Source of the DNA: CAYOCE01 sp964402405
GTDB lineage: Bacteria; Pseudomonadota; Alphaproteobacteria; UBA7879
Assembly (NCBI GenBank): GCA_964402405.1
Contig: CAYOCE010000004.1
Location: forward strand, 1-46,500
Direction of reading: 5' to 3'
Length of the DNA: 46,500 bases
The notes under the pieces were generated by a model. The model was not told the DNA's origin and did no database searches. It saw nothing but the letters and a program-made list of their open reading frames with translations. The position numbers and the translations under genes are program-made. Each line of letters begins with the position of its first letter. Positions within the stretch are counted from its first letter, which is position 1. This document shows positions 35,395 through 43,680 of the stretch, in pieces.

Positions 35395-36693
35395 TTAATG
35401 TAACTTTAAGTTTTTTGGACCTTTTATAAATACATAAATGATGCTACTGGCGAAGAATAACAGGCTGCCAATCATTACCAACTCTTGACCAGCGCCGATG
35501 ATAGCCCAAATGATATAGGCAAAGGCAATCATAGGAAGCCACAGGGATTTAAGCGAAATTGGTTTTTCCTCGTCCCTAAGAATCAGAATGCTGGATAACA
35601 CAGAAAACAAGTACGTAACCAGGGCAGAAAGGGTTGCCATAGTGATAATAAAGGTAAATTTATCAACCAGGGATGCATGGTAATTTAGGATTAACATAAG
35701 AGTGATCAGAGCACTCGAAAGAATGAGTCCAAAACTGGGAACCCCATTTTTGGTGGTCTTGGCAAATAGCTTTGGAAAGAGGCCATCTTTCGCGGCACTC
35801 ATGGGAACCTGGCCCTGCAGCATAATCCATCCATTGAGGGCCCCGAAGGCTGAAATGAAAGCACCGCCGGCAATCAGCAGCTTACCCCAAGGACCAAACA
35901 AAATCTGGGCAGCATCGGCAAAGGGCGCGCTACTGTTTTTCAGGACATCCATGGGAATCATCCCCATCATGATGGCTGAAAGGGCAATATAGAATAGGGC
36001 GACGAAGATAGTTCCAACCAAAGTTGCCTGAGGGATTGTTTTCTTGGGGTTCTTCACGTGACTTGCTGGTACTGTTGCGCTTTCAATGCCTACCAAAGCC
36101 CACATGGTAATAGTGGAAGCCCCCATGATAGCCATAAGGGGTGTTTCCCCACTGGCATTAAAAGGAACAAAGTTTTGAGGATCCACATGAAACACACCAA
36201 AACAAGCAATGGCCAATAGGGGGAGTAGTTTTAAGATCGTAGTGATCATCTGAAAGATGGCAGATTGTCTGACGCTAAAGATATTTAGAAATGTTAGCCC
36301 CCAAATTAAAACCATAGATGCTGTAAAGGATAACGTTGGGGAGGCATTAATTTCGGGGATGAAAACCGATAAATAGGCTGTAGCTGAAATGGCAATGGCA
36401 GCATTTCCCGTAAAAACATATAGCCAATAATTCCAAGCTACTTGAAAGCCCACATAATCCCCAAACCCTTGACGGGCATAGGCATAAGGGCCCCCTTCCA
36501 TGGGATTTGCAGCCGTAAGCCGACAAAAAACAAGGGCAATCATCAGGGTCCCGAGGGCTGTAAATACCCATCCGAGTAGGCTAATAGATCCATATTTCGC
36601 CAGGCTTGCGGGGAGCATAAAGACCCCTGATCCAATCATATTCCCCACAACTAATGAGAGCATCATCCAGAAGCCTAGTAATTTTTTTGCCAT
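35395..36693 (-). CDS. APC family amino acid permease (second of tandem pair)
   Basis: 432 residues, about twelve membrane helices. The first helix has GNMIGSGVFMLPASLAKYG, the substrate-binding G-S-G motif of APC transporters, followed by GGPYAYARQGFGDYVGFQ, which closely resembles AdiC/basic amino acid antiporters. It is a paralogue of the adjacent upstream gene, aligning from end to end. GGAG is 8 nt before the ATG, and only 12 nt separate it from its partner, so both belong to the AGCS-APC-APC operon. Amino-acid or polyamine exchange is likely; the exact substrate is not resolvable from sequence. Confidence 0.92.
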   Translation of the reverse strand: MAKKLLGFWMMLSLVVGNMIGSGVFMLPASLAKYGSISLLGWVFTALGTLMIALVFCRLTAANPMEGGPYAYARQGFGDYVGFQVAWNYWLYVFTGNAAIAISATAYLSVFIPEINASPTLSFTASMVLIWGLTFLNIFSVRQSAIFQMITTILKLLPLLAIACFGVFHVDPQNFVPFNASGETPLMAIMGASTITMWALVGIESATVPASHVKNPKKTIPQATLVGTIFVALFYIALSAIMMGMIPMDVLKNSSAPFADAAQILFGPWGKLLIAGGAFISAFGALNGWIMLQGQVPMSAAKDGLFPKLFAKTTKNGVPSFGLILSSALITLMLILNYHASLVDKFTFIITMATLSALVTYLFSVLSSILILRDEEKPISLKSLWLPMIAFAYIIWAIIGAGQELVMIGSLLFFASSIIYVFIKGPKNLKLH

Positions 36694-36705
36694 TTTTTTT
36701 CTCCG

Positions 36706-38004
36706 TTATTTTCTATAACTTACCTTCATCCACACATAGATAGGGGTACTGCCAAAAAATAATAGCGCACCTAAGAACACTTGTTCCTGGCCTGCGCCAA
36801 TAATCGCCCATATCAAATAGCCAAAGGCCAATAGACTTCCCGTAAGGGCCAGCTTATTTTTGGCATTTCCCAATAAGCTTTTAATATCTGCCAAGATGGG
36901 AAATAGGTAGGTAATCAGGGCTGTTAGGGTTGATAACAATAATAAGAAGGTAAATTGATTCACGAGGTTTTCTGTATAGCGCATGAACACAATTCCTGTG
37001 ATCAAGAGGCTCGAGAAAATTAATCCCATGTGGGGCGCCCCAAGTCTATTTTGTTTCTTAAAAAGCTTGGGCATTAATGAATCTTTTGCAGCCGCCAAGG
37101 GAATTTGACCTTGCAACATGGCCAGAGCATTCATGGTGCCAATGGTGGAAATCACCGCCCCTAGACCAATTAACCACGCCCCCCATTGACCGAAAAGTTT
37201 TTGGGCCACATCAGAAAAAGGGGCCGTGGCATTTTGTAGGTAGCCCTGGGGTAAAACGCCCATCACCACCATAGAGCTGAGAATACAGACAGCCACCACC
37301 ACCAGCGTTCCCCAGAAGGTGGCGCGGGGAATTGTCTTTTCAGGATTTTTAATATTGCCTGCGGGAACTGTCCCTGCCTCGAATCCCAAAAATGCCCACA
37401 GGGTAATAGTGGACGCCCCCATGATGGCCAAGATGGGATTCATGCCAGTGGCATTGAACGGCTCAAAATTAGCAAGCTCGATGTGAGGCAATCCAAAGGC
37501 AATGATCAGGAAAATGGGCACCAGTTTCAAAATGGTAAAGATCAATTGAAAAATGGCGGATTGATAAATCCCCATGACATTTAATAAGGTAACAGCCCAC
37601 ATGCCGCTAATGGCAACCACAAACCCCAGCCATGGGGTTGTCTGAATAGCTGGAAAAAAGACAGACATATAGGCAGAGAGCCCCACCGCGAGGGCCGCAT
37701 TGCTCACACATGTGGAAATCCAGTAATTCCAAGCAACCTGGAATCCAACAAAATCCCCAAATCCTTGGCGGGCATAGGCATAGGGCCCGCCACTTGCAGG
37801 GTTTGCAGCCGAAAGACGCATGAAGGAAAAAACCATCAGAAGCGTTCCAAGGGCCGTAAAAATCCATCCGAGCAATCCAATGCCTCCAAAGTGTGCAAGG
37901 CTTGCTGGAATCATAAAAATCCCAGCCCCCACACTGCTACCCACAACAAAGGACATCACTGTCCAAAACCCTAATTTTTTGTCTGTTGGTTTAAGGCTAG
38001 CCAT
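36706..38004 (-). CDS. APC family amino acid permease (first of tandem pair)
   Basis: 432 residues from the ATG at 38004. GGGTG upstream serves as ribosome site; an in-frame GTG at 38013 would overlap the end of the AGCS gene but is less well placed. About twelve helices, with SSVGAGIFMIPASLAHFG in helix 1 and GGPYAYARQGFGDFVGFQ, again AdiC-like. It resembles the next gene strongly, so the pair arose by tandem duplication and has since diverged. The start lies only 2 nt beyond the AGCS stop, indicating translational coupling. Import or exchange of amino acids across the inner membrane is the likely role. Confidence 0.92.
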   Translation of the reverse strand: MASLKPTDKKLGFWTVMSFVVGSSVGAGIFMIPASLAHFGGIGLLGWIFTALGTLLMVFSFMRLSAANPASGGPYAYARQGFGDFVGFQVAWNYWISTCVSNAALAVGLSAYMSVFFPAIQTTPWLGFVVAISGMWAVTLLNVMGIYQSAIFQLIFTILKLVPIFLIIAFGLPHIELANFEPFNATGMNPILAIMGASTITLWAFLGFEAGTVPAGNIKNPEKTIPRATFWGTLVVVAVCILSSMVVMGVLPQGYLQNATAPFSDVAQKLFGQWGAWLIGLGAVISTIGTMNALAMLQGQIPLAAAKDSLMPKLFKKQNRLGAPHMGLIFSSLLITGIVFMRYTENLVNQFTFLLLLSTLTALITYLFPILADIKSLLGNAKNKLALTGSLLAFGYLIWAIIGAGQEQVFLGALLFFGSTPIYVWMKVSYRK

Positions 38005-38006
38005 TT

Positions 38007-39347
38007 TTAACACCCATCATCATTTTTAGAGGAAAAATTAAAATCAATTTCATGACGCAATTTGAAAATTCCCAAAATATTAATCACCATGAGTAACCCT
38101 CCTGCAATTTGCATGATAATCAACGCATGGCATGCATCAAAAAAGGAAAAAGTTATAAAGGCAATAATGGCATAGGCATAGTATATTTTAGGACCAATTT
38201 TCGGGGAAATAAACTTCGCACACTTAAGTCCCGCAATCATGTAGGGCAAAATAGTTGAATATCCCAATAAGAAAAAGAAAATTGTCATAAAAATATCCAT
38301 GTAGGGAAAATAATTCGTCAATGCTGCCTGCACCATAGCTGTTGGCTCAATATCTTGATGCCAAACCCCCGTGATCAGCAGCAATAAAACGGTGCAGGTA
38401 CACACAATAAAGGTATCCAGAAAAATTCCAAAAATTGCAAAGGCTGCCTGTTTTGAAGGATCTTGGGTCCTCGTTTCACTATGAATGATGGATGCATAGC
38501 CAATACCCACATCTCCTGAATAAGCCGCCCCTGACATTCCCTTGGCAACGGTGATCATAAGAGTGACTCCTGCAAATCCCCCAATAACCCCGTGGGATGT
38601 AAAGGCCGCTTTGAACGTATTTAATAGCATCCCAGGCATCATCTCAAGGTTCATGCAAACAACAAATATGGTCATGGCCAAGTAAACAACCACAAAAAAA
38701 GGAACAATTTTGGAATTAATATCCGCAATTCTTTTTACGCCGCCATTCACACAAACCAAAATAAGGGCTAGCAAGGCCAAAGTAACCCACACTGGAGACA
38801 GATGAAAATTAGTTGAAATAGATTCCTTGACCACATTGAACATGAAAATCTCAACGCCATAGACACATAGTAGGAGCGCCATTAGGACGGCAACCCACTT
38901 GGCCTTTGGAAAAGCCTTCTGCAAAAAATACATGGGACCGCCGTCATATCCTCCTAGTTCATTGAGGATACGATATTTGATGCCTAAATAAATTTCCGAA
39001 TATTTGATAATCATACCAACCAAGGCAGTGATCCAAATCCAAACAAGAGTCCCCGGTCCTCCCATTTTAACGACCACGCTTATGCCTACTAAATTACCAA
39101 TCCCAATGCATCCCCCGACAGAGGCAAAGAAAACTTTGATGGGATCCGCCCCTCGGGCATCCGACGGACAAGAAGTTGCCTTCAGGCAATTAATGAAATG
39201 CTTTACAACATCAGAAAATCTGAAGATTTGCATCCACTTGGATTTAAAAGAAAGGTACATCCCAATGACTAAAATCAAGGAAATGCCCATATATCCCCAT
39301 AGGAGATTGTTCAGGTCGTCAAGGTAAGAAAAAATTTGATCTATCAC
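38007..39347 (-). CDS. sodium:alanine/glycine symporter (AGCS family)
   Basis: 446 residues from the GTG at 39347, chosen because AAAGGA lies 10 nt upstream; a GTG at 39401 opens the same frame but has no ribosome site. About eleven membrane helices. Family features include GCIGIGNLVGISVVVKMGGP, then GTLVWIWITALVGMIIKYSE and GAAYSGDVGIGYASIIHSET, the latter near the middle of the protein. AGCS proteins import alanine or glycine with Na+ or H+. It is the first gene of the operon with two APC permeases and is preceded by a leader with competing hairpins. Some AGCS genes carry a glycine riboswitch; I do not see its motif here. Confidence 0.93.
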   Translation of the reverse strand: MIDQIFSYLDDLNNLLWGYMGISLILVIGMYLSFKSKWMQIFRFSDVVKHFINCLKATSCPSDARGADPIKVFFASVGGCIGIGNLVGISVVVKMGGPGTLVWIWITALVGMIIKYSEIYLGIKYRILNELGGYDGGPMYFLQKAFPKAKWVAVLMALLLCVYGVEIFMFNVVKESISTNFHLSPVWVTLALLALILVCVNGGVKRIADINSKIVPFFVVVYLAMTIFVVCMNLEMMPGMLLNTFKAAFTSHGVIGGFAGVTLMITVAKGMSGAAYSGDVGIGYASIIHSETRTQDPSKQAAFAIFGIFLDTFIVCTCTVLLLLITGVWHQDIEPTAMVQAALTNYFPYMDIFMTIFFFLLGYSTILPYMIAGLKCAKFISPKIGPKIYYAYAIIAFITFSFFDACHALIIMQIAGGLLMVINILGIFKLRHEIDFNFSSKNDDGC

Positions 39348-39421
39348 AATTAAAAGTTCCTTTAAAATGCATCCAACAAAATCATAAAAAGCCCAACGCA
39401 CACAAGCGATATCTGCTACTT

Positions 39422-39524
39422 TGTGGCGCTTTTATATTTTTAGCTTAAAAAAATCTAGGAATATTTTTTGAAAACAAAAGAGACAGCGCCACACAGATTA
39501 TCTGTGTTTTAGCACAGTGTGGCG
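39422..39524 (-). promoter_or_regulatory. transporter operon leader with mutually exclusive hairpins
   Basis: In minus-strand order the leader has CGCCACAC (39524-39517), GTGTGGCGC (39494-39486) and GCGCCACA (39429-39422), then the GTG start at 39347. The middle segment can pair with either of the other two. Inside the first pair, ACACAGAT and ATCTGTGT (39507-39491, one-base loop) form a further perfect hairpin that competes with both. This is the layout of an attenuator or riboswitch expression platform. The rest of 39525-39794 is AT-rich with no gene. Confidence 0.45.
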
Positions 39525-39794
39525 TTTATGGGCTTGTTGTAATTTTACATAAAAATTTATCATACCCCAATCATACACCAAAAATAAATGAAAGTGTCAA
39601 GGAGAAATATATTGATTGAGAAATATATTGATTCGGATCTATGCATGAAAAGTCTTCTGTTTGATCCGAAAGCTTCTAAGTCCTTTGTTCAAAAAACCTG
39701 AAGTGCCCCCGCGTAATTTTACACGTATACATTTTTGCTTCAAACTTAGAATATTAAACTTTTCATAATGCAACTTCACTCGGATTAAAAAAGA

Positions 39795-39823
39795 TTGATG
39801 GACATTCATCAGTTGAGTATACT
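39795..39823 (+). promoter_or_regulatory. sigma70-type promoter of mlaA-mlaC-murJ
   Basis: TTGATG (39795-39800), 17 nt, TATACT (39818-39823). Transcription from about 39830 would give a 28-nt leader with AGGTGAGG before the mlaA ATG. Confidence 0.65.
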
Positions 39824-39857
39824 GGGTCTATAAGTTTTGATCATAGGTGAGGTTTTA

Positions 39858-40691
39858 ATGTTAAAAGGAATAGCTGTTGGATGGGCACTAGTGTTGCTAT
39901 GTCTTTCTGGCTATGCAAATCACGGGAACACCCCCTCTCCCTCTGAGTCTTCTCCTCCTACTGTTGAAGAACCTGCAGCATCACCTGGTGATACTAATGT
40001 GCATCTGTCTGCTGATGAGTTGATGCCAGATCCCTTTGAGCCATTCAACCGTGTCATGTTCGAAGTCAACTATTTTATAGATGGCGTTTTCCTGAGTCCT
40101 GCGGCCCATGTGTATAAAAGATCTACCCCAAATATTTTCAGACGCGGGGTAAGCAATGTTCTGAGCAACTTGTGGGGACCAATAAGTATCTTAAACCATG
40201 CTTTACAAGGTAAAGGACATTCTGCTTGTGAGGCTTTTGCACGGTTTTTCATTAATACAACCATAGGAATCTTGGGTATATTTGATGTGGCAGAATTATT
40301 AGGGGCGCCTGAAAGCTCTGCAGATTTTTCCCAAACCTTAACTGTTTGGGGGATAGATCCAGGCCCTTATTTAGTTTTGCCTATTATTGGCCCAACAAGT
40401 GGCCGAGATGCATTTGGACGATTAGTTGATAACCTTCTTGATCCATTTAATATATACATGTACAACCATCACTATGATCACAACATTTATATTCGAACAG
40501 GCCTCTATGTTGTTTCAAAAAGAAGCCAGGCAATTGAGGCTATGGATTCTTTGGAAAAAAGTTCGATTGATCTGTATGCAACCATTCGCAGCCTTTATCA
40601 ACAACAGCGTTTGAATGACATGGTTGGGGGAGAGGCAGAATACTATACTCCAGGACCTGAGGCCTATGCCGATGACAAGGAACCTTTTTAA
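39858..40691 (+). CDS. mlaA: MlaA/VacJ family outer-membrane lipid asymmetry protein
   Basis: 277 residues from the ATG at 39858, with AGGTGAGG upstream; an in-frame TTG 21 nt earlier is rejected. MlaA removes misplaced phospholipids from the outer leaflet of the outer membrane and hands them to MlaC. Conserved parts: PDPFEPFNRVMFEVNYFID, then NLWGPISILNHALQGK, FFINTTIGILGIFDVA, QTLTVWGIDPGPYLVLPIIG and GPTSGRDAFG. The signal sequence ends in LLCLSGYANH; the residue after LSG is Tyr, not the Cys that is lipidated in most MlaA proteins. The next gene is mlaC; the MlaBDEF transporter is not in the window. Confidence 0.94.
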   Translation: MLKGIAVGWALVLLCLSGYANHGNTPSPSESSPPTVEEPAASPGDTNVHLSADELMPDPFEPFNRVMFEVNYFIDGVFLSPAAHVYKRSTPNIFRRGVSNVLSNLWGPISILNHALQGKGHSACEAFARFFINTTIGILGIFDVAELLGAPESSADFSQTLTVWGIDPGPYLVLPIIGPTSGRDAFGRLVDNLLDPFNIYMYNHHYDHNIYIRTGLYVVSKRSQAIEAMDSLEKSSIDLYATIRSLYQQQRLNDMVGGEAEYYTPGPEAYADDKEPF

Positions 40692-40721
40692 GTATAATTC
40701 ATTTTTATTAGGAGATTGAAA

Positions 40722-41447
40722 TTGAGATATCCATTCGTTTTTTTAATTCTATTATCTTTTTATGGAATGTCTGAGGCATTGCCTATATTGGCAACCCCTA
40801 AGAATGACAAGGTTTTGGTTCATACAAACTCTTCAAAACCTGCGACAGACCTCTTTGAAAAAGCAAAACAGTTTATTGGAGATCTAGGGGCTCGGGCCAT
40901 TAACACATTAACTTCAAAAGAAATGGCCAGGGAAGAGCGAGAAGATAAATTTCAAGTAATCTTTGAAGAAGCTTTTGATTTAAACGCCATTGCCAAATTT
41001 GTTTTAGGACGTTATAGACGTATAGCCACCGAGGATGAGAAAAAAGAATTCCTAGATCTCTTTAAAAAATCCATGTCTGTCACGTATGCGGATCGGTTTA
41101 GTCAATACACAAATGAGTTATTTGAAATTACAGATGCTAAAAATCAAAACGCCAGTGCAGGACTTATTCGTGTCTATAGCTTTATTAAACGTCCAGATGC
41201 TCCCAACGTAAAAATTGATTGGCATATTTATGCAACCAAAGATGGAGACTTCAAGATTGTTGACGTGTTTGTTGAAGATATCAGCATGAGCATGACTCAG
41301 CGCCAAGACTATAGTGCCACCATTGAGCGTGAGGGAGGAACTGTGTCTGGTCTAAACCGTGCCCTCAAAGAAAAGGTTAAAAATTCCCATAAACCTGTTG
41401 ATGGATTAATAACGAGCAAAAGCAATAATGTTGCTGCGGGAGCGTAG
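40722..41447 (+). CDS. mlaC: MlaC family phospholipid-binding periplasmic protein
   Basis: 241 residues. No ATG fits; I take the TTG at 40722, with AGGAG ending 7 nt before it. A TTG at 40716 is too close. The signal peptide (RYPFVFLILLSFYGMSEA) leads to a mature protein with the Tol-Tol-Ttg2 fold: FQVIFEEAFDLNAIAKFVLG followed by RYRRIATEDEKKEFLDLFKK, and the C-terminal IDWHIYATKDGDFKIVDVFV, then EDISMSMTQRQDY, all characteristic. MlaC shuttles phospholipids between MlaA at the outer membrane and the inner-membrane ABC transporter. It starts 30 nt after mlaA and precedes murJ by 41 nt. A TTG start suggests modest expression. Confidence 0.92.
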   Translation: MRYPFVFLILLSFYGMSEALPILATPKNDKVLVHTNSSKPATDLFEKAKQFIGDLGARAINTLTSKEMAREEREDKFQVIFEEAFDLNAIAKFVLGRYRRIATEDEKKEFLDLFKKSMSVTYADRFSQYTNELFEITDAKNQNASAGLIRVYSFIKRPDAPNVKIDWHIYATKDGDFKIVDVFVEDISMSMTQRQDYSATIEREGGTVSGLNRALKEKVKNSHKPVDGLITSKSNNVAAGA

Positions 41448-41488
41448 GGTTATGAAAAGACATCGATGGAATCTATGGGCTTTTAAAG

Positions 41489-43021
41489 ATGTCTAGTTTG
41501 TTTCGACCCCTTGTAACAGTGAGTGGTTTTACAGCCATTAGTCGAGTATTGGGGTACGTACGAGATAAACTAATCGCCTCTTACTTGGGGGCTGGGGACA
41601 TATCCGATGCCTTCTTCTTGGCCCTCCGCCTTCCCAATCTATTTAGGCGCCTTTTTGCAGAGGGAGCCTTTAATGCAGCCTTTATCCCTTTATTTTCCAA
41701 GCTGTATTACGAAAAACCTGAAAAGGGGATTTCTTTTTTGCATGTTGCCCAAACGTATTTAGGATTGGTCTTATGTGCCCTTGTTTTATTTTTTGAACTC
41801 TTTATGCCACAGCTAATGGCGTTGATTGGTCCTGGATTCAAAAGTCATGCCTTGAAATTTCATATGGCTATTGAGTTTTCCAGAATTACATTTCCCTACA
41901 TCCTATTCATTGCCATGGCTGCCATGTTATCGGGGGTTTTAAACACCTTGCATCGATTTGCCGCGGCTACCGCAGCCCCTATTATTTTAAATGTTTTTAC
42001 AATCTTTGCCCTCATTGTTCTTGAATCCTGCACCTTAAAAATGGGTTATGGTCTTAGTTGTGCTGTTTTCTTAGCGGGTGTAGCTCAACTGGTTTGGGTT
42101 ATCTTTGCAACTCACCGCGCTGGTATTCCTCTTTATTTTGTTAAGCCAACCCTAACGCCTGAGGTCAAAGAGCTCTTTAAGAAAATGATCCCAGGAATTT
42201 TAGGGGCGGGAGTCTATCAATTCAATCTATTGATTTCTGACATCATTGCTTCCTATATCCCCTCGGCTATTTCTTATCTTTCCTTTGCCGACCGTATTAA
42301 TCAGTTGCCATTAAGCATGATTGGGATTGCTATGGGAACTGTTTTGCTGCCCCTTCTCACAACTCATTTTCATAAAAACGATATGAAGGCAGCCCTTAGA
42401 ATTCAAAATCAAGCCATTGAAGTCACTGTGTTTCTGAGCCTTCCGGCTGCCATTGCCCTGATTGCCATTTCCCACCCCATCATTCAGGTTTTGTTTGAGG
42501 GGGGTAAATTTACCCCTACCGCCACACACGCAACGGCCTTAACCCTTTCGGGATTTGCCCTTGGGCTACCTGCTTATGTGTTAATTAAGGTCTTTAATGC
42601 CAATTTCTTTTCTAGAAAAGATACCTCTACCCCTGTTAAAGTTGCCTCTGTAAGCGTCGTTTTAAATATTATTTTAAATCTGAGTTTTGTTTATTGGTGG
42701 GGATATGTGGGCATTGCTGTTGCAACGGCGGTATCCTCGTGGGTAAACATGATTATGTTAGGCATCACCCTGGGCCGACATCAATTGCTGCATTTTACAA
42801 AATCTTTTGTCGTACATATTTCCAAGATTGTTATCAGCAGCATTGCCATGGGGGGCGTGTTATGGCTTAGCAAAGAAAGTATGACCCTATTTTCTCCAAC
42901 CCTTCATCCCTTCTTTCATTTACTACTCCTCATCAGCGCAGGGTTCCTATCTTATTTTGGGATGATCTATGTGTTGAAGGCCATCCCTGTGGCGCTGAGG
43001 AGAAAAAGTATAGCCAAATAG
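41489..43021 (+). CDS. murJ: lipid II flippase MurJ
   Basis: MurJ flips lipid II across the inner membrane for peptidoglycan synthesis. The 510-residue, fourteen-helix MOP-superfamily protein has the start LVTVSGFTAISRVLGYVRDK, then LGAGDISDAFFLALRLPNLF and RRLFAEGAFNAAFIPLFSK, all near-invariant in MurJ, including the Arg residues of the first helices. SFADRINQLPLSMIGIAMGT marks the middle of the protein. It is the third gene after mlaA and mlaC, so lipid transport and wall synthesis are encoded together. AAAG before the ATG is a weak ribosome site. Confidence 0.97.
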   Translation: MSSLFRPLVTVSGFTAISRVLGYVRDKLIASYLGAGDISDAFFLALRLPNLFRRLFAEGAFNAAFIPLFSKLYYEKPEKGISFLHVAQTYLGLVLCALVLFFELFMPQLMALIGPGFKSHALKFHMAIEFSRITFPYILFIAMAAMLSGVLNTLHRFAAATAAPIILNVFTIFALIVLESCTLKMGYGLSCAVFLAGVAQLVWVIFATHRAGIPLYFVKPTLTPEVKELFKKMIPGILGAGVYQFNLLISDIIASYIPSAISYLSFADRINQLPLSMIGIAMGTVLLPLLTTHFHKNDMKAALRIQNQAIEVTVFLSLPAAIALIAISHPIIQVLFEGGKFTPTATHATALTLSGFALGLPAYVLIKVFNANFFSRKDTSTPVKVASVSVVLNIILNLSFVYWWGYVGIAVATAVSSWVNMIMLGITLGRHQLLHFTKSFVVHISKIVISSIAMGGVLWLSKESMTLFSPTLHPFFHLLLLISAGFLSYFGMIYVLKAIPVALRRKSIAK

Positions 43022-43136
43022 GTTCGCATATCCACGTTTTGTCAAATTTACACCCCGCGATATTAGCAAAATATAGTCCGCGATTTGTATAAAATGAACA
43101 CGCGTGCCTTATTAAATAAGAAAAATTACCCCTCCC

Positions 43137-43166
43137 TTGCCTTGAAAAGAAAAAGTGCGTTACAAT
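43137..43166 (+). promoter_or_regulatory. promoter of the Dps gene
   Basis: TTGCCT (43137-43142), 18 nt, TACAAT (43161-43166), then AGGAGG (43181-43186) before the ATG at 43194. The CCGCGAT motif occurs twice just upstream (near 43055 and 43079), a possible regulator site; no OxyR or Fur box is clear. Confidence 0.5.
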
Positions 43167-43193
43167 AGAATAATAAAAATAGGAGGGATAAAC

Positions 43194-43679
43194 ATGCGTA
43201 CAGTCTTTAATGATCTTGATTTAAAAATCCGGGAAAAAATGGTTAAGCTTCTAAATCAGCTTCTGGCAGATGGGGTGGTTCTATATACTCATGTGAAGGA
43301 GGCCCATTGGACGGTACGGGGATCGTCCTTTATTGCGATTCACGAGTTGTTTGATAAGGTGGGCGAGCATGTGTTGGATATCAATGATACCATGGCGGAG
43401 CGCATCCAGCAGCTGGGTGGGACGGCCCATGGTATTGCCTCTGTGGCTGCTAAACACACAACCCTCCCCCCATATCCTGAGAATTTGGTTCATGAAAAGG
43501 ATCATGTGATTGCTGTTTCCAAAGCCCTCTCCCATTTTGCCAAAGACCTAAGACAGGGTATTGAAGTGTCTGCAATGCATAAAGATGCGGTAACAGCAGA
43601 TATCCTCACAGAACTAACTCGGGACCTAGATAAAGACCTGTGGTTTGTAGAATCCCATCTGGAGAAGGTTGTTTTGTAA
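43194..43679 (+). CDS. dps: Dps/ferritin-like DNA-protection protein
   Basis: 161 residues from the ATG at 43194, preceded by AGGAGG; an in-frame ATG at 43155 is rejected. Dps forms dodecamers that oxidise and store iron with hydrogen peroxide and shield DNA. The intersubunit ferroxidase ligands are all in place: His38 (EAHWTVRG), His50 and Asp54 (IAIHELFDKVGEHV), Asp65 and Glu69 (INDTMAERI). The N-terminus is short with few Lys, so DNA binding cannot be predicted. It ends one base before the convergent hydroxylase stop. With sodB in the neighbourhood, it forms an oxidative-stress cluster. Confidence 0.94.
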   Translation: MRTVFNDLDLKIREKMVKLLNQLLADGVVLYTHVKEAHWTVRGSSFIAIHELFDKVGEHVLDINDTMAERIQQLGGTAHGIASVAAKHTTLPPYPENLVHEKDHVIAVSKALSHFAKDLRQGIEVSAMHKDAVTADILTELTRDLDKDLWFVESHLEKVVL

Positions 43680-43680
43680 C

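Noticed and set aside
39401..39524. Glycine riboswitch upstream of the AGCS symporter
   Set aside because: Expected because of the gene family, but the conserved glycine aptamer segments are not present; only symmetric hairpins are seen.
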